From Orbilia blumenaviensis (taxonomy: Eukaryota > Ascomycota > Orbiliomycetes > Orbiliales > Orbiliaceae), in the NCBI GenBank assembly GCA_036872755.1, contig JAVHNS010000005.1:930001-994000 (forward strand): a DNA stretch of 64,000 nucleotides, read 5' to 3'. How positions within the stretch are numbered: position 1 is the first letter of the stretch; each line of letters opens with the position of its first letter. Made by a program: the position numbers and the translations under genes. This document shows, piece after piece, positions 22,348 to 33,552 of this stretch. The notes under the pieces were generated by a model that was not told where the DNA came from, did no database searches, and saw only the letters and a list, made by a program, of their open reading frames with translations.

Positions 22348-24784
22348 ATGAAGTCTATAACTTCATTAAATCTGCGGGCTGTGGTCGCTGGGTGCTTGGT
22401 CTTGCTGGGTACGGGTCTCCTATGGCACCTGTCCCATCTCGACCAACACATATTCGAGCCGGATGTCTTGAGATTCAAGACTTCGGACCCACCTGTTAGC
22501 CCCATTCTTCAAGATATCTTTCATAATGTGCCCGCTGCTCAGATTAATAAACGACAGGTTTCCGGACAAAAATATCTTCTCGGTGTTGGCAAGGCGGATA
22601 TAACAGGGTGAGTTTTCAACATTTCTCCATATTTTAGTTATCAAGGTAAACCTATAGGCTATCGCGAGAGCTAACAATTTCTTCTCGATCACTTAAAACA
22701 GTCCCGTCGTCGAAATTAATTTTATGGGATATGCGAATGGTAGCCAAGTTGGAACAGGTCTTCGACAAAGGCTTTACTCTCGCGCTTTCATCGTTGGAAG
22801 TGTGGACAACCCGGCAGACCGATTCGTATATATCGTCATCGACACCGCTTGCGGCGACACTGCACTCCGATATGGCGTGTTAAAAGGTCTCGCTGCTCTC
22901 GGGGGTAGCTACTCTATGTATAAGCAGGGAAATGTCGCTTTGACTGGAACGCACTCTCACGCAGGACCCGGAGCCTTCATGAATTATCTCCTCCCACAAG
23001 TTACCAGCAAAGGTTTTGACAAACAGAGCTACAGAGCAATAGTGGATGGCACCATTCTGTCTATCAAACGAGCCCACGAGTCTCTTGTAGAAGGCTACCT
23101 CACCGCAGGGAACACAGAGCTCCAGAATGCAGCTATCAATCGAAGCCCTTCTGCCTACCTTGCCAACTCTGCCCAAGAACGAGCAAAATACAATGCGGAC
23201 GTCGACAGAACCCTTACCATGCTCCGTTTCACTAGGGCTTCGGACAAGAAACATATTGGAGTGTTGACATGGTATTCTGTCCATGGAACGTCCATGCTCG
23301 GAAACAACACGATTGTGTCTGGCGACAACAAGGGTGTGGCCGCCTACTTGTTCGAGACAAGCATCAAGGGTCTTGATGCTGGCAACTCCGGATTTGTCGC
23401 AGGGTTCTCTCAGGCTAGTGTTGGCGATACCACCCCCAATACGGAGGGTGCCTATTGTGAGGACCCCGAGCATGAGGGTCAGCTGTGTACGTTTGATAAG
23501 AGCACCTGTGGGGGGAAAAGCCAGCCATGCCACGGTCGAGGTCCAATGTTCAGAGTAAAGGATAATGGTGCATCGAGTTGCTATGAGATCGGGCGGCGCC
23601 AAGCACAAGGCGCCCTCGATCTTTATCATTCGCTTGACAAATCTGGAACTGCGATTACAGGAAGCTCTGTCAAGTCGTTTCATACCTTTGTCGACTTTTC
23701 TAAATACTCGTTCCAACATCCGAATGGTTCGACTGTGAGAACATGTCCTGCAGCTTTAGGCTACTCATTTGCAGCAGGCACTTCAGACGGACCGGGAGCG
23801 TTCGATTTCACACAAAGCGATTCCGGAGAACCCGATGCCAACCCCGTGTGGAAAGTCGTATCTGGTCTGCTCAAGGCTCCTGGCCCGGAGCAAAAGGCAT
23901 GCCAATGGCCCAAGCCCATCCTTCTCGATGTCGGCGAGATGCACTTCCCCTATGATTGGACTCCCAATATTGCGGATATCCAGATGCTACGTGTTGGACA
24001 GTTTATCGCTATTATATCTCCAGGGGAAGCTACAACCATGAGTGGCCGAAGATGGAAGGAAGCCGTAGCCAAGGCATCTACTAGTGTTATTCCAAGCGGG
24101 AGCAAACCTATTGTCGTTCTCGGTGGGCCAGCAAATACCTATACACATTATATCTCAACCGAGGAAGAATATAGCGTTCAGAGATATGAGGGCGCATCGA
24201 CGTTATACGGCCCTCACACGCTGAACGCATATATCTCTCTTACCTTGAAATATCTTCCATTCTTGTCTTCAAGCAACGCTCAAACAATCGACCCTGGTCC
24301 ATCACCACCAGATAATTCTGAGAGCAGTCTTAATTTCATTACCGGGGTCGTATATGACAACCCTCCTGTCTTCAAGTCCTTCGGTCAGATCACCACCGAC
24401 GCCGCCTCGTCTTACCGACCAGGTGATACCGTCACCGTTGTCTTCATTGGCGCCAACCCCCGCAATAATCTTCGACTGGAAGGGACATTTGCTGCGGTTG
24501 AATTTAGGAAGCCAGATGGAAGCTGGGCGGAGGTTCGCAATGATGAGGACTGGGATTTAATATATAACTGGAGAAGAGACGACGGCTTCTGGGGGACTAG
24601 TAGTGCGATAATCCAGTGGGTCATTGGAAACGGCCCTAAGAGTGTACCAGCAGGGAGATACCGGATTAAGTATTACGGTGACTCGAAAGCCCCTGTTACG
24701 GGAAAGATTAGTGGGTTTACTGGAACAAGCAGGGAGTTTGACGTTTTCTCATCAAGAAGGTTGCCGAAAGTGAGGATGTACTGA
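22348..24784 (+). CDS. Neutral/alkaline ceramidase
   Basis: Exons 22348-22607 and 22702-24784, giving 780 residues; the 94-base intron is phase 2 and restores ADITGPVVEINFMGY. The enzyme hydrolyses the amide bond of ceramide to give a sphingoid base and fatty acid. Family signatures are clear: GVGKADITGP and MGYANGSQVGTGL at the start of the catalytic domain, the zinc-binding GTHSHAGPGAF, GDTTPNTEGAYCEDPE around the catalytic serine/threonine region, and a C-terminal Ig-like domain from about residue 620. Length fits the family (about 650-790). The N-terminus has a hydrophobic segment (VVAGCLVLLGTGLLW), a signal peptide or signal anchor, so it is secretory or membrane-bound. Intact with no frame disruptions. 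Confidence 0.95.
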
Positions 24785-25103
24785 ACTAACTTATGGTCAC
24801 TACGTTGGGGTTTTCTGCTATAGTCTTTGACGAATTGTTCATACCTTTGCTTGAACCTTCTCAGCTGTTTTTTTTTTTCTCATTGCACTTTTTTACCTTC
24901 TTCATTCCATGATATCCTGGCGCGAAAGGGAAATGTATGTATGATACCAAAGTCAGCCTTTCTAAGTTTATGACATTAATGCTCCACTCGACGAATCAAT
25001 CTGCAATTGTATATAGATATTAATCTAAACAGATTGATATTTCGTCTTTAAGCGGAGAATACATTTTGTTTCCTTGTATCTTGATAGCAGGGGACACGGG
25101 GGT

Positions 25104-26726
25104 CTATGGCCCTGGACATCCGCTCCATGGATAATTACAAGTACTTAACTTCTCACCTCCCGTAATATTGACATCTTCATACGTAATACCCTGACAACTC
25201 CCATCCCCACAAAGTATATAATAATCTCTCGCTTTCGGTACCGCCCACCCAGAGATATTCTTAAATTGAATATTCTTGACCAACACACCATTTGTTGCAA
25301 TACCACTCGGCCCACCATTAAGGTAATCTTGATTGATAACGATGCCGTATTCCTTGATATTAGAAACCTGGATGTTTTGGAATGTAACATTAACCACACT
25401 GCCAGTGGCATTAAAGTCTGTTTTTATACGGAGGCCGTTTGTCGAGTTTGTGACGTAGGAGTCAGTGAAACTTGGGATCCATGTTAGTTTAATTCCTAAT
25501 AATGTGAATAGAATAGGGGAAATAACTGCAAGGGAACCTACAGAACATTCGCAATATTGTGACCATTCCCAGATCCACCTCCTGCGATTGACAATCCATG
25601 ACTGCCCGAACAAAATACGTTACTGACGGTAATGTTAGTTGAATCAGACACCACAACACAGTCGTCCTGATTCCACACAGTGCAATTCTGAATCAGCAGA
25701 TTCACGGAATTTCCGACATTGAAACCGTCAGAATTATGAGCCGCTGAAAGTCCATGGCTACGCTCATTGGGCGCATCACCAAGAGAGTTGTTGATAAAGA
25801 TGTTTTGGATAGTAGAATCTAGGACACCGGCAACGTTGATACCGTGTGTTGGAATGTTTTGTATGTAGAGATCAGTAAAGAGAGAGTGGTTCGTAATTTG
25901 AATTTTCATGAATTGTCCAGGCCTGACGAAATGGGATGCATAGTCAGCTAAATCGTAACCCTGCACCATGTATAGGAAGTTTTGTCTAGGTATACTTTGG
26001 AACACCGCCATTATTCCCGAGCCCATCCCAGTACATTTGTCCACCCCCATCGATAATAGATCCTGGGGCGCCCTTAATAGTGACATTATTACCAGCAATC
26101 TGGATAGGCCGGAATTGAGAACTGTTTGTGAACTCAAAACTTGTGAGACCCGCAAAGGTAACTGTAGATCCTTGCTGTAATTTTGTGAGAAGAATGGCAC
26201 TACTCCTGGGAGCATGTATATTCTCTAATGTGATATCTTTGCAAGATGATACCGCTGGTGCAATTTGAGAATACTCTGTGCAATGACACGGCGCGGATGT
26301 CGTGGTCATAGTACTAGTGGTAGTATCCGCGGTAGTCGTTGCTATTCCTCTATTAGCTAGAGTCTTCTGACTTCTATAGAAAAAAATTAAGCCAGATAAC
26401 ATACTTGAAGAAGGAGTAGTCGTTATCGCTGTCGTAGTCGTGGTCGTGGTTGTCGCAGTCGTTGTTGTAGGCGGCGCCGTATAAAGACATGCGCAGGCAC
26501 TCGCGATCCTTGTTGCATCCGCATGGCAGTTTGTCGCAAAACTCGGAATATCCCCTAATGTCATTGTCGCACAAAAGGGGTCGTACGCACTAGCACCTAC
26601 CCCCAGGAATGCTCTTAGACAGTTGTCGTGAGCACATGCCCTTCCGTAAAGCCTGCTGCCCTGCACTGTTGGTGCAAGTACAGCCAGCGAGGCGACTATA
26701 AGTGCAATATTGGATGGAGTACGCAT
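25104..26726 (-). CDS. GH28 polygalacturonase with N-terminal Cys-rich module
   Basis: Exons (minus): 26726-25996, 25922-25542 and 25470-25104, giving 492 residues. The secreted enzyme cleaves alpha-1,4-galacturonan in pectin. All four GH28 active-site motifs are present in order: NSDGF (the usual NTDGF with Thr to Ser), QDDC, GSHG and RIKT. A signal peptide (ALIVASLAVLAPTVQG) is followed by a small Cys-rich module (CAHDNCLRAFLG...SACACL) and a Thr-rich linker, an arrangement seen on many fungal secreted enzymes. The linker holds a non-Thr stretch (SGLIFFYRSQK, around 26345-26400) that could be a retained 48-base intron; removing it keeps the frame. It converges with the ceramidase gene, whose stop lies 320 bases away. 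Confidence 0.92.
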
Positions 26727-27658
26727 GGTGGTAGTACTAAAATCCAGCGCTTTGCTATGTGATATAATACTATACCAAGGTATTTACTTATATTTGTCGC
26801 GTGGAACCTTACAGCTACGGAATAGAAAACCCTAAACTCGTCAGAACTAAAGCTCCTTTATATGGGCTCCAGCTCTAGAACGGGTGGTGGAGATACTTAT
26901 GTACGTGTACAGGGTCAAAGCTAGCTCTGCAAATGATCTCAAGCTTCATTCATTAGATTGTCCCGAGAGATTCGCATACTCGGAAAATCAAATATAATAG
27001 GTTCTGCGACAGAGATACAAATGGTGGAATAAATTTCTCCGCGTTCCCCACAACCGATTCAAATAGTATAAGAAACATTTCTCCCCGCGCTGTTCGAAGA
27101 GTCCGAGCTTGGATTGCTACTATGCGCTTTGTGGTATAGACTTCTACAGATTCCCAAGTGTTTTGTGGGGAACTAGCTTTGGAGAAGCCATCCGCAGACC
27201 CACAGAGTCGGTAACTCGGCATATTGGGCTTTAGTGTCAAGAACAAACAAGCAATTGACAAGAGCTGGAAAACATGGTCCGCTTAAATGCCACGCCGTCT
27301 TGGCTGGTTCTGGCTTATACGTTTCGTCATTTTTGGCCTGCAAAAATATTTGAATGCCCAAGCGCAAAGCTTTAAAGGGTCAGGGTGTTGCGGCTGTAGA
27401 ATTTGTCTCAATTGCAAGGGGCGCGCCATTAGTTGGTACCGATATCCAACCGTACATTCTCTGGAAGATTGATTATCCGATAGAGAAGAAAAACGTTCAC
27501 TAAGTTTCGGAATCCAAACGGTTGCTCATGGTGCCGAGACTTGTAGCTCACCTATTCTTCAACCCGAGGCTGAAAGATTGCAGATGTACTCCAGAATCGG
27601 GCGGATTCGAGGCTCTTTAATTGCGTGCAACGCAGAACCGGACGTTGTGTCAATTTGG
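26727..27658. other. Upstream region of the polygalacturonase and spacer
   Basis: No supported gene. A minus-strand open frame at 26953-27261 lacks recognisable motifs. The first few hundred bases beyond 26726 should hold the polygalacturonase promoter; no site was identified. Confidence 0.35.
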
Positions 27659-27663
27659 CCGAG

Positions 27664-27992
27664 TACGGCGGCTTTTTCGGACCCCCCAGCGGACATATCA
27701 AAAAAACCGAAAAACCAAATTTACAACAACCTCAACACATCACAGCAGGAACAACGCAATAAGAAAACCTCTGCATTTAATCTGAATTATATTTATTCTA
27801 CAAAAACATCATTTATAGTTTTATTAAACTTGCAAAATCTTCTTAAAATTTTTATAATAAAATTTTTATAGGAAAAATACTTTTTTTATAAAAATTTTAC
27901 AATCAGATGTTAAATTAAATTAATGCAAAAATTAAATTTGAAAATCAAAAATTTTTTTACTATTAACTATTAACTTAATATTCTATACTTAT

Positions 27993-28043
<51 letters not shown>

Positions 28044-28218
28044 GAGATTTAGACAAATCGATTTATTTCTAAATTATTCTGCAAAATAAATATAATTCAG
28101 ATCAAATGCAGAGTTTTTTTTATTGCGTCGTTCCTGCTGTGATGTGTTGAGGTTGTTGTAAATTTGGTTTTTCGGTTTTTTTGATATGTCCGCTGGGGGG
28201 TCCGAAAAAGCCGCCGTA
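27664..28218. mobile_element. MITE-like foldback element with terminal inverted repeats of about 137 bp
   Basis: The left arm begins TACGGCGGCTTTTTCGGACC and the right arm ends with its exact reverse complement. Pairing continues for about 137 bp with only a few mismatches. The interior is very AT-rich and includes a run of about 41 A (27994-28034); it has no coding capacity. The sequence CCGAG stands directly outside both ends (27659-27663 and 28219-28223), a possible 5-bp target duplication. Alternatively the terminal TA is the duplicated target, as for Tc1/mariner-type MITEs. Being non-coding, it would need a transposase from elsewhere. Confidence 0.85.
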
Positions 28219-28223
28219 CCGAG

Positions 28224-28968
28224 CTTATCCACGTCCCTTAATGATCCCTCTAACTATGGGAACTTTCAAGCCCAGAAACGAATGATATCTGGAAGAGACG
28301 CATCGACAAGGATATCAGCCAATCTCTACACAATCTTATTTTACGGTAGAGAAACGATACAAGCAGAAGTTCCTGAGTACCACATCTATGCGCGCTTTAG
28401 TTTTACCATCTCCCATTATCTCCGAGCATTAGAGTAGAGGTCACCGCGGTTTCTGTCACCACGATTACGGTGCCGACGATATGGGAGGGTATTGCGAACG
28501 AAATTTCGACAGCGAAAGGTTTCAGAATCATAATTCTGGTAGCAATACTGGTCACTATCGTACTTTGATCATTGTATGGGTAGAGGCCCGCCTTACTAGC
28601 GTGTAGAGTTACAACTTTCTAACCTAGGTTGATGTTTATAAGGCCATATAAAATATAAATGATCTCAAGTCAATTCTCTATAAATTTACAAAGCAGCGTA
28701 ATGTAAGCGCTATACCAATATACCATGAGAATACTCAGATATACCTATAAATGTAATTTAGTTAGGTGAAGCTTGCCCCGTAGACCAAAACTAGAAACCT
28801 AAACTTCATGAAGTACCTTGAAACTATCAAGCTGTTATACAATTAATGAAACAGCAAGAAAAAAAAAAGAAAAAGAAAACGCGGGTATCATAAGAGGCAA
28901 AAAAAGTATGAAAGATATTAGAATGTCTAAACTCTAGATAGACTCCTGCGGCTCTAGCCAGTCAACAT
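28224..28968. other. Spacer right of the MITE
   Basis: No supported gene. The flank at 28219-28440 is open on the plus strand and may be the remains of a sequence interrupted by the MITE, but no protein family was recognised. The last bases are the 3' region of the gene that ends at 28969. Confidence 0.35.
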
Positions 28969-31395
28969 CTAGCAATTTTTTCTGTAAGGGTTATCATCAT
29001 TCCACAGTTCCCTGATTTCCTGTTTACTGTAAAGTCCATAGTCCACAGCCGTACCCTTTGGGCCGAGGCCCTGTAGCCTCCTTGGCCCTAAATCCACCGG
29101 AATAGGCATCTTGTATCCTACCTCTCCTCTCAAGCCCTCTATTTTCCCAACTAATCGCCCTACTAACCTAGCAATCCATGCATCGTCCACCGCCCCAGTA
29201 AATGTCCTTTTCATGGCCTTACTAATTTTATTTCCCATCCTTGATATGCTTCTCGATCTCGTAGGAGTTGCTGAAGTATTTCTGTCGTCATCTTCTTCAC
29301 CATCCATCCCATGGCTGTTATCCTTCCCGAGAAATGAAACCCCCTTCTCGATCTCGATCAACTTGCTCGCCTTCAATAATGCAGTCGCGAAATGTAGAAT
29401 GGTACTATTGAACTGCGCTGGTAAACTCGCCAAAACGGTCGCGATAACGTAAACTTCATCCTTTCCCTCTCCATCTGTAACTCCAGCTGGGGTCTTCCTC
29501 CCATCGAAGTCGTCGGTCAGAACACCATCCTCCAATCGATCGTCTTCCTCACCAAAAACTGTTACGTCCTCCTCAACTCTTGCTAAGTCCCTCCCACCGT
29601 TTCCCTTTGATGCTGGTGGTGGAGGGAATAAGTACTCATGATGTGGGAGCAACAAGCTCGGAACCTCAACGGTACCCGATAACCCATTAATCCTAGCCAC
29701 TTCACTGATTCCTTTATCTTCTTCTTGCTTTATCCCTGCTTTATCCTTGATCGTAAAGGAGACCCCTGACTTCCCCGAATTATTCGACACCATACTCGTC
29801 GCTGACTCTACACTAATAGCGTCATCTTCATCGAGTAATGGGTCTGAAATCTCCGGCGCAACTAGTACTTTGAAGACTTGGACAGTACTCGTTTTAATCG
29901 ACGCCAAAATATCATAACTAACAGTGCTTGGCACCTGAGCAACCCCGTTGATCTTGCTAAATTGAACCACGAAGTTGCCTGTCTCAAGCCATGTTTGAAC
30001 TCGGGATGCCAATCTCGATATTTCCTTGTTTTCGTTTTTGTAGTGTTTGAAGACAGCTCGCTCAAGCATTCCGGAGGCAAAGAGGCCGGCTAAGTTTCCG
30101 ATGACGCCGTTACACTTCACCGGGTGGAGATGAGCGATAGCATTAAGCATCGTACGTTGAACCACTGGAAATCGGTTGTTAAATTCATGGACCCAAGCTG
30201 GTGTGCGAGCCTTTAAGTGTGAAACAGCGATGGACCACGTAGGCGGATGTGTAATCGAAGCAGAGGTTTGGAGAGCAGACGCAATCATAGCTTTTTTCTC
30301 TTTCACAGTCAAGCGAGAATATTTATCGTCAGGGAGGGAAAGAAGACGCTTTCGCGCAGTGTGTATCGCAGTGTTTTCGTGGATATGATTAAGCCGCCTT
30401 GAGTACTCCTGAATCGCGTATGACTCGTCCTCTTCGTCAAGATACTTCGTGTCGGTGACGTCTTTGACTTTTTCCATAGCATCGCCAAGTGATGTAGATT
30501 GTAATTGTTCAGGTCGCCGAGATTCTTTCATTGTATCGAACGTGTTCGAGCGTCTTATAGCAAACATGCTACCAGGGCCGGTATCCAACTCGGTCTTCAG
30601 TGTGACATACACATCGCCAATTTCCACACAGCGACCAAGTCTTGCTATCGCTTTTTCGGTCCGGAAACATATTTCCAGACCTTCGTCAATTTTGAGCGCA
30701 ACTTCGATGCTGTGCGCTTCAAGGGTGAGAGTGCTGAGAGTAAAGGTCATCCCCTCAATAACCATCATTCCATTCGCTCGGACATCAATTTCAAGAGCTG
30801 GAAGGTCAAAACAAGCGATTTTGTTTTGAAAGTAGTGCATATCCCGGCCAAGCCGTCGCATAGAGCGACGAACTATGGCCTGTAGAAACGGGAAGTTCGT
30901 AGCTGCCAGTAACGCGACAAACGGCCATGTCAATACCGTGAGGATAGCGTTGGCGAGCCATGATGTTGAGATAATGAGATAGATAAAGAGGATCCCGAAC
31001 ACATATGGCAGCCTTTGGGTAGGGTTGGTATTGGGCAACTCAGATATGGATGCTCCATAGAGTATTAAGAAGCAAAGAAGCGGTGTACCGGATATCCACC
31101 ATCGTAGCGACCACTCCGGAAAGGCGAGGATGGTGTATAGGGAGAATGCAAGTGAAAAGGCAGGAGTCGATAAACCGAAGAAATTCCTGATGGGATCGGG
31201 TTCGGCTTTAGTATTAAAGACAGGAGCTGATTGTAGAGATCCTGAGTGTGATGGATTTGATGATGGAAGAGCCTCTTTTAGATTTGAGGATGAAGGTTCC
31301 CTTATTGGTTTTCCATTTGAGCTATCCGTAGGACGAGATGAATTTGAGTCGATGCTGCTTCTTGGACTCGGGTCGCGAGCGCCAGAATTCCCCAT
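28969..31395 (-). CDS. Conserved-type fungal membrane protein of unknown function
   Basis: Single exon, 808 residues from the preferred ATG at 31395. The frame is open further upstream to 31602, but MGNSGARDPSPRSS looks like the natural start and has a possible N-myristoylation glycine. A Ser/Pro-rich disordered N-terminus is followed by hydrophobic spans at about residues 75-165 (AFSLAFSLYTILAF, PLLCFLILYGASI, VFGILFIYLIISTSWL and more). A long soluble region follows with beta-rich segments (LPALEIDVRANGMMVIEGMTFTLSTLTLEAHSIEV...), acidic linkers and a C-terminal domain ending WNDDNPYRKNC. The repeated beta pattern after a membrane anchor recalls lipid-transfer-type modules, but that is only an impression. 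Family not recognised. Confidence 0.8.
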   Translation of the reverse strand: MGNSGARDPSPRSSIDSNSSRPTDSSNGKPIREPSSSNLKEALPSSNPSHSGSLQSAPVFNTKAEPDPIRNFFGLSTPAFSLAFSLYTILAFPEWSLRWWISGTPLLCFLILYGASISELPNTNPTQRLPYVFGILFIYLIISTSWLANAILTVLTWPFVALLAATNFPFLQAIVRRSMRRLGRDMHYFQNKIACFDLPALEIDVRANGMMVIEGMTFTLSTLTLEAHSIEVALKIDEGLEICFRTEKAIARLGRCVEIGDVYVTLKTELDTGPGSMFAIRRSNTFDTMKESRRPEQLQSTSLGDAMEKVKDVTDTKYLDEEDESYAIQEYSRRLNHIHENTAIHTARKRLLSLPDDKYSRLTVKEKKAMIASALQTSASITHPPTWSIAVSHLKARTPAWVHEFNNRFPVVQRTMLNAIAHLHPVKCNGVIGNLAGLFASGMLERAVFKHYKNENKEISRLASRVQTWLETGNFVVQFSKINGVAQVPSTVSYDILASIKTSTVQVFKVLVAPEISDPLLDEDDAISVESATSMVSNNSGKSGVSFTIKDKAGIKQEEDKGISEVARINGLSGTVEVPSLLLPHHEYLFPPPPASKGNGGRDLARVEEDVTVFGEEDDRLEDGVLTDDFDGRKTPAGVTDGEGKDEVYVIATVLASLPAQFNSTILHFATALLKASKLIEIEKGVSFLGKDNSHGMDGEEDDDRNTSATPTRSRSISRMGNKISKAMKRTFTGAVDDAWIARLVGRLVGKIEGLRGEVGYKMPIPVDLGPRRLQGLGPKGTAVDYGLYSKQEIRELWNDDNPYRKNC

Positions 31396-32140
31396 GTTGG
31401 CCTGACTAGTAAAATGGTAGGCTAGAGAGATGCTAACGGATTGCTGGGTATTGTAAAAGTTGGGGATCGGTTTGATATATGGGCATGGCAAGGCGCCGAT
31501 ATCAAAGCAACTTTTATCATGTCGCAGACGACGCCAACAGGTTTCGCAGATTCTCGAAATTTGACCCAACTTACCTGTTAGCTGGTCGTCGATTTGTTTC
31601 AAATGAAACTAGATTTGAAGAAAGAAAAGGTTCTGATCAGTTAGCAAAATGTTTTTTAAAAATCCCGCGCAGTAGTTTAATAGAATACAGGTTGCCAGGT
31701 ACTCCAGGCCTGGGAAAAAAAAAATAAAGACGCACTTTTTTTTCTTACCTGAGAGGATGCCGTGCGGTACAAAATATCCTATTAGAGCCGACGCTTAGTA
31801 TGAGAAAAACGTTACAACGTCATGACATCATAGCAGTGCGACGGTCAAGGCTATGGCAGCCCAACACACAAATTCCCACGACCCACATGGCCATGTGAAC
31901 CTTGTCTAAGGAACGATTGCCGCAGAACTTAGGATCCGGATTGCAAGCACGGCCTCTGCACATCGGTCAGCAATCTTTACCTAGCTTGCCACATGCTACA
32001 GATCCTCTAGCCCTTGGCATCGCCGCACTTCCCACCAGTCGACTGCTTGGGACTCATAGGCTCACGCCAGCTCACGCCATTATTTGCAAAGACGGATTGG
32101 AAGATTGATTTCGGCAAATATAAAAATACCTAAATACAAA
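31396..32140. other. Intergenic region between two minus-strand genes
   Basis: Holds the upstream region of the 28969-31395 gene, including an in-frame extension to 31602, and the 3' region of the GST-like gene. No other supported feature. Confidence 0.35.
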
Positions 32141-33552
32141 TTAAAGCTTGGGGGAATTGATTAACCTTTTAGCCAGCGTACCCTTCTTATCCATATCCAC
32201 TTTCCAGCCACTTTCTTCCCATCTTGCCACAGCTTCTTTCCACTCCCTCAAACACCCAACTTCGCTCAGCCACTTATCCACCTCAGCTCTTTGCTCTGCC
32301 CTATATACAGAATCAATAATCCTCTGAAGCATCCACACACAATGTGTGGATACTACCTTTTTCTCTCTCACGGGGTTTCCCTCCTTTTCATGGATAATGA
32401 ATTCAACCGAATATTCCGACTTTAGGACCCTTGGGATTAACACCTCATCTGTGCTCTCTTTCGCCAAAAACTCGATTGTTGCTTTAACTGTTGGTAGCAA
32501 GATCGTAATGTAGTCTCCCCACAATAACGCTGCGAATTTGGTCGTGCCCGTGGGGATCTCGTCGTTGCCCTCTACATCCCTTCCTCCATTATTCTTCCCC
32601 ATCGTGGATTCGCATGATATTAGCTTATCTCCCTCAACTTGCACGGCCACCAAATCCCTACTGCCCCACCTAATAGCAGTACCTCCAACGCGCTGCGCAT
32701 AGGCGTGCACAACCGGGAAATTACTAGCCAACCATTCATACGGTGCCGGATCTCTAAGCAAACCAGCAGCAAGATGACCGTACAGTGAATAATCGGCAAT
32801 TGTAAGTTCATTCCCAAGTAAGAATTGGTAGGTATCTAGATGGATAGTTAAAAGTTCCAAAAGTGTGGTTAGTTGGTCACGGAATGCCTTGCCAGTCTTC
32901 TCTGTCAGCCCCAGCGCCGGCATTCTCCCTCCAACCATAGCTAAGACTTTTGCCCCAATCGCTTTGGACGCTTCATATTTCTTACTGTCATCGCCGAATG
33001 TATACTCCAGATATTGCTGTTGGGATGGGTGGCCCCACCTAAATTTAGTTGTTAGGTTAGCACCAATGCCATCGATATGCCTAGTCTAGGTTTTGCGGTA
33101 TCCCGGTGCTGTAAGATCCTACCTCCAATTAACCACGTGGAGAAAAAGGAAATCATCCAGGACCATCTCAAGGAACATATCTGCAAATGCTCTTTTCGTT
33201 CCTTTCACAGATGCCAATCCATGGGTTTGCTGGATATACTGAACAATGCTTTTACTGTCTTGGATCAGGCGGTACTTCTTGGTTGTCTTATCAACGATCA
33301 TGAGATTTGGAATCAAGGGATAGGGTGCATTTGGAAGAACGATAGTCTTGAATGCTCTGAGATCCGATGCAACATCCTGAAAGGGGATGGAATTATTGCG
33401 CATATAAGCCCGAACCCTTAACAAATCCACAGAGCGACATTAGACATCTCCAACAGGTATACTATAACATTGGTCCGGAAGGCTTACTTTTGGGTGAACA
33501 TAGACTGGTCAGCTCCAATCACGAGGTATTGGTGATTATTTGCATCTGCCAT
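32141..33552 (-). CDS. Glutathione S-transferase-like protein with long C-terminal extension
   Basis: Exons (minus): 33552-33488, 33416-33123 and 33038-32141, giving 418 residues. Both introns keep phase; the first joins MFTQ to KVRAYMRNNSIPFQ, the classic opening of a thioredoxin-fold GST domain. The N-terminal domain covers about residues 10-95 (LIPNLMIVD...QDSKSIVQYIQ). An all-helical GST C-terminal domain follows at about 150-265 (LLTIHLDTYQFLLGNELTIADYSLYGHL, which holds the conserved N-capping T-I-A-D-Y element). Usual GSTs have 200-270 residues; here about 150 more follow, forming an additional unrecognised domain. Role probably conjugation or reduction of small molecules; substrate unknown. 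Confidence 0.88.
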
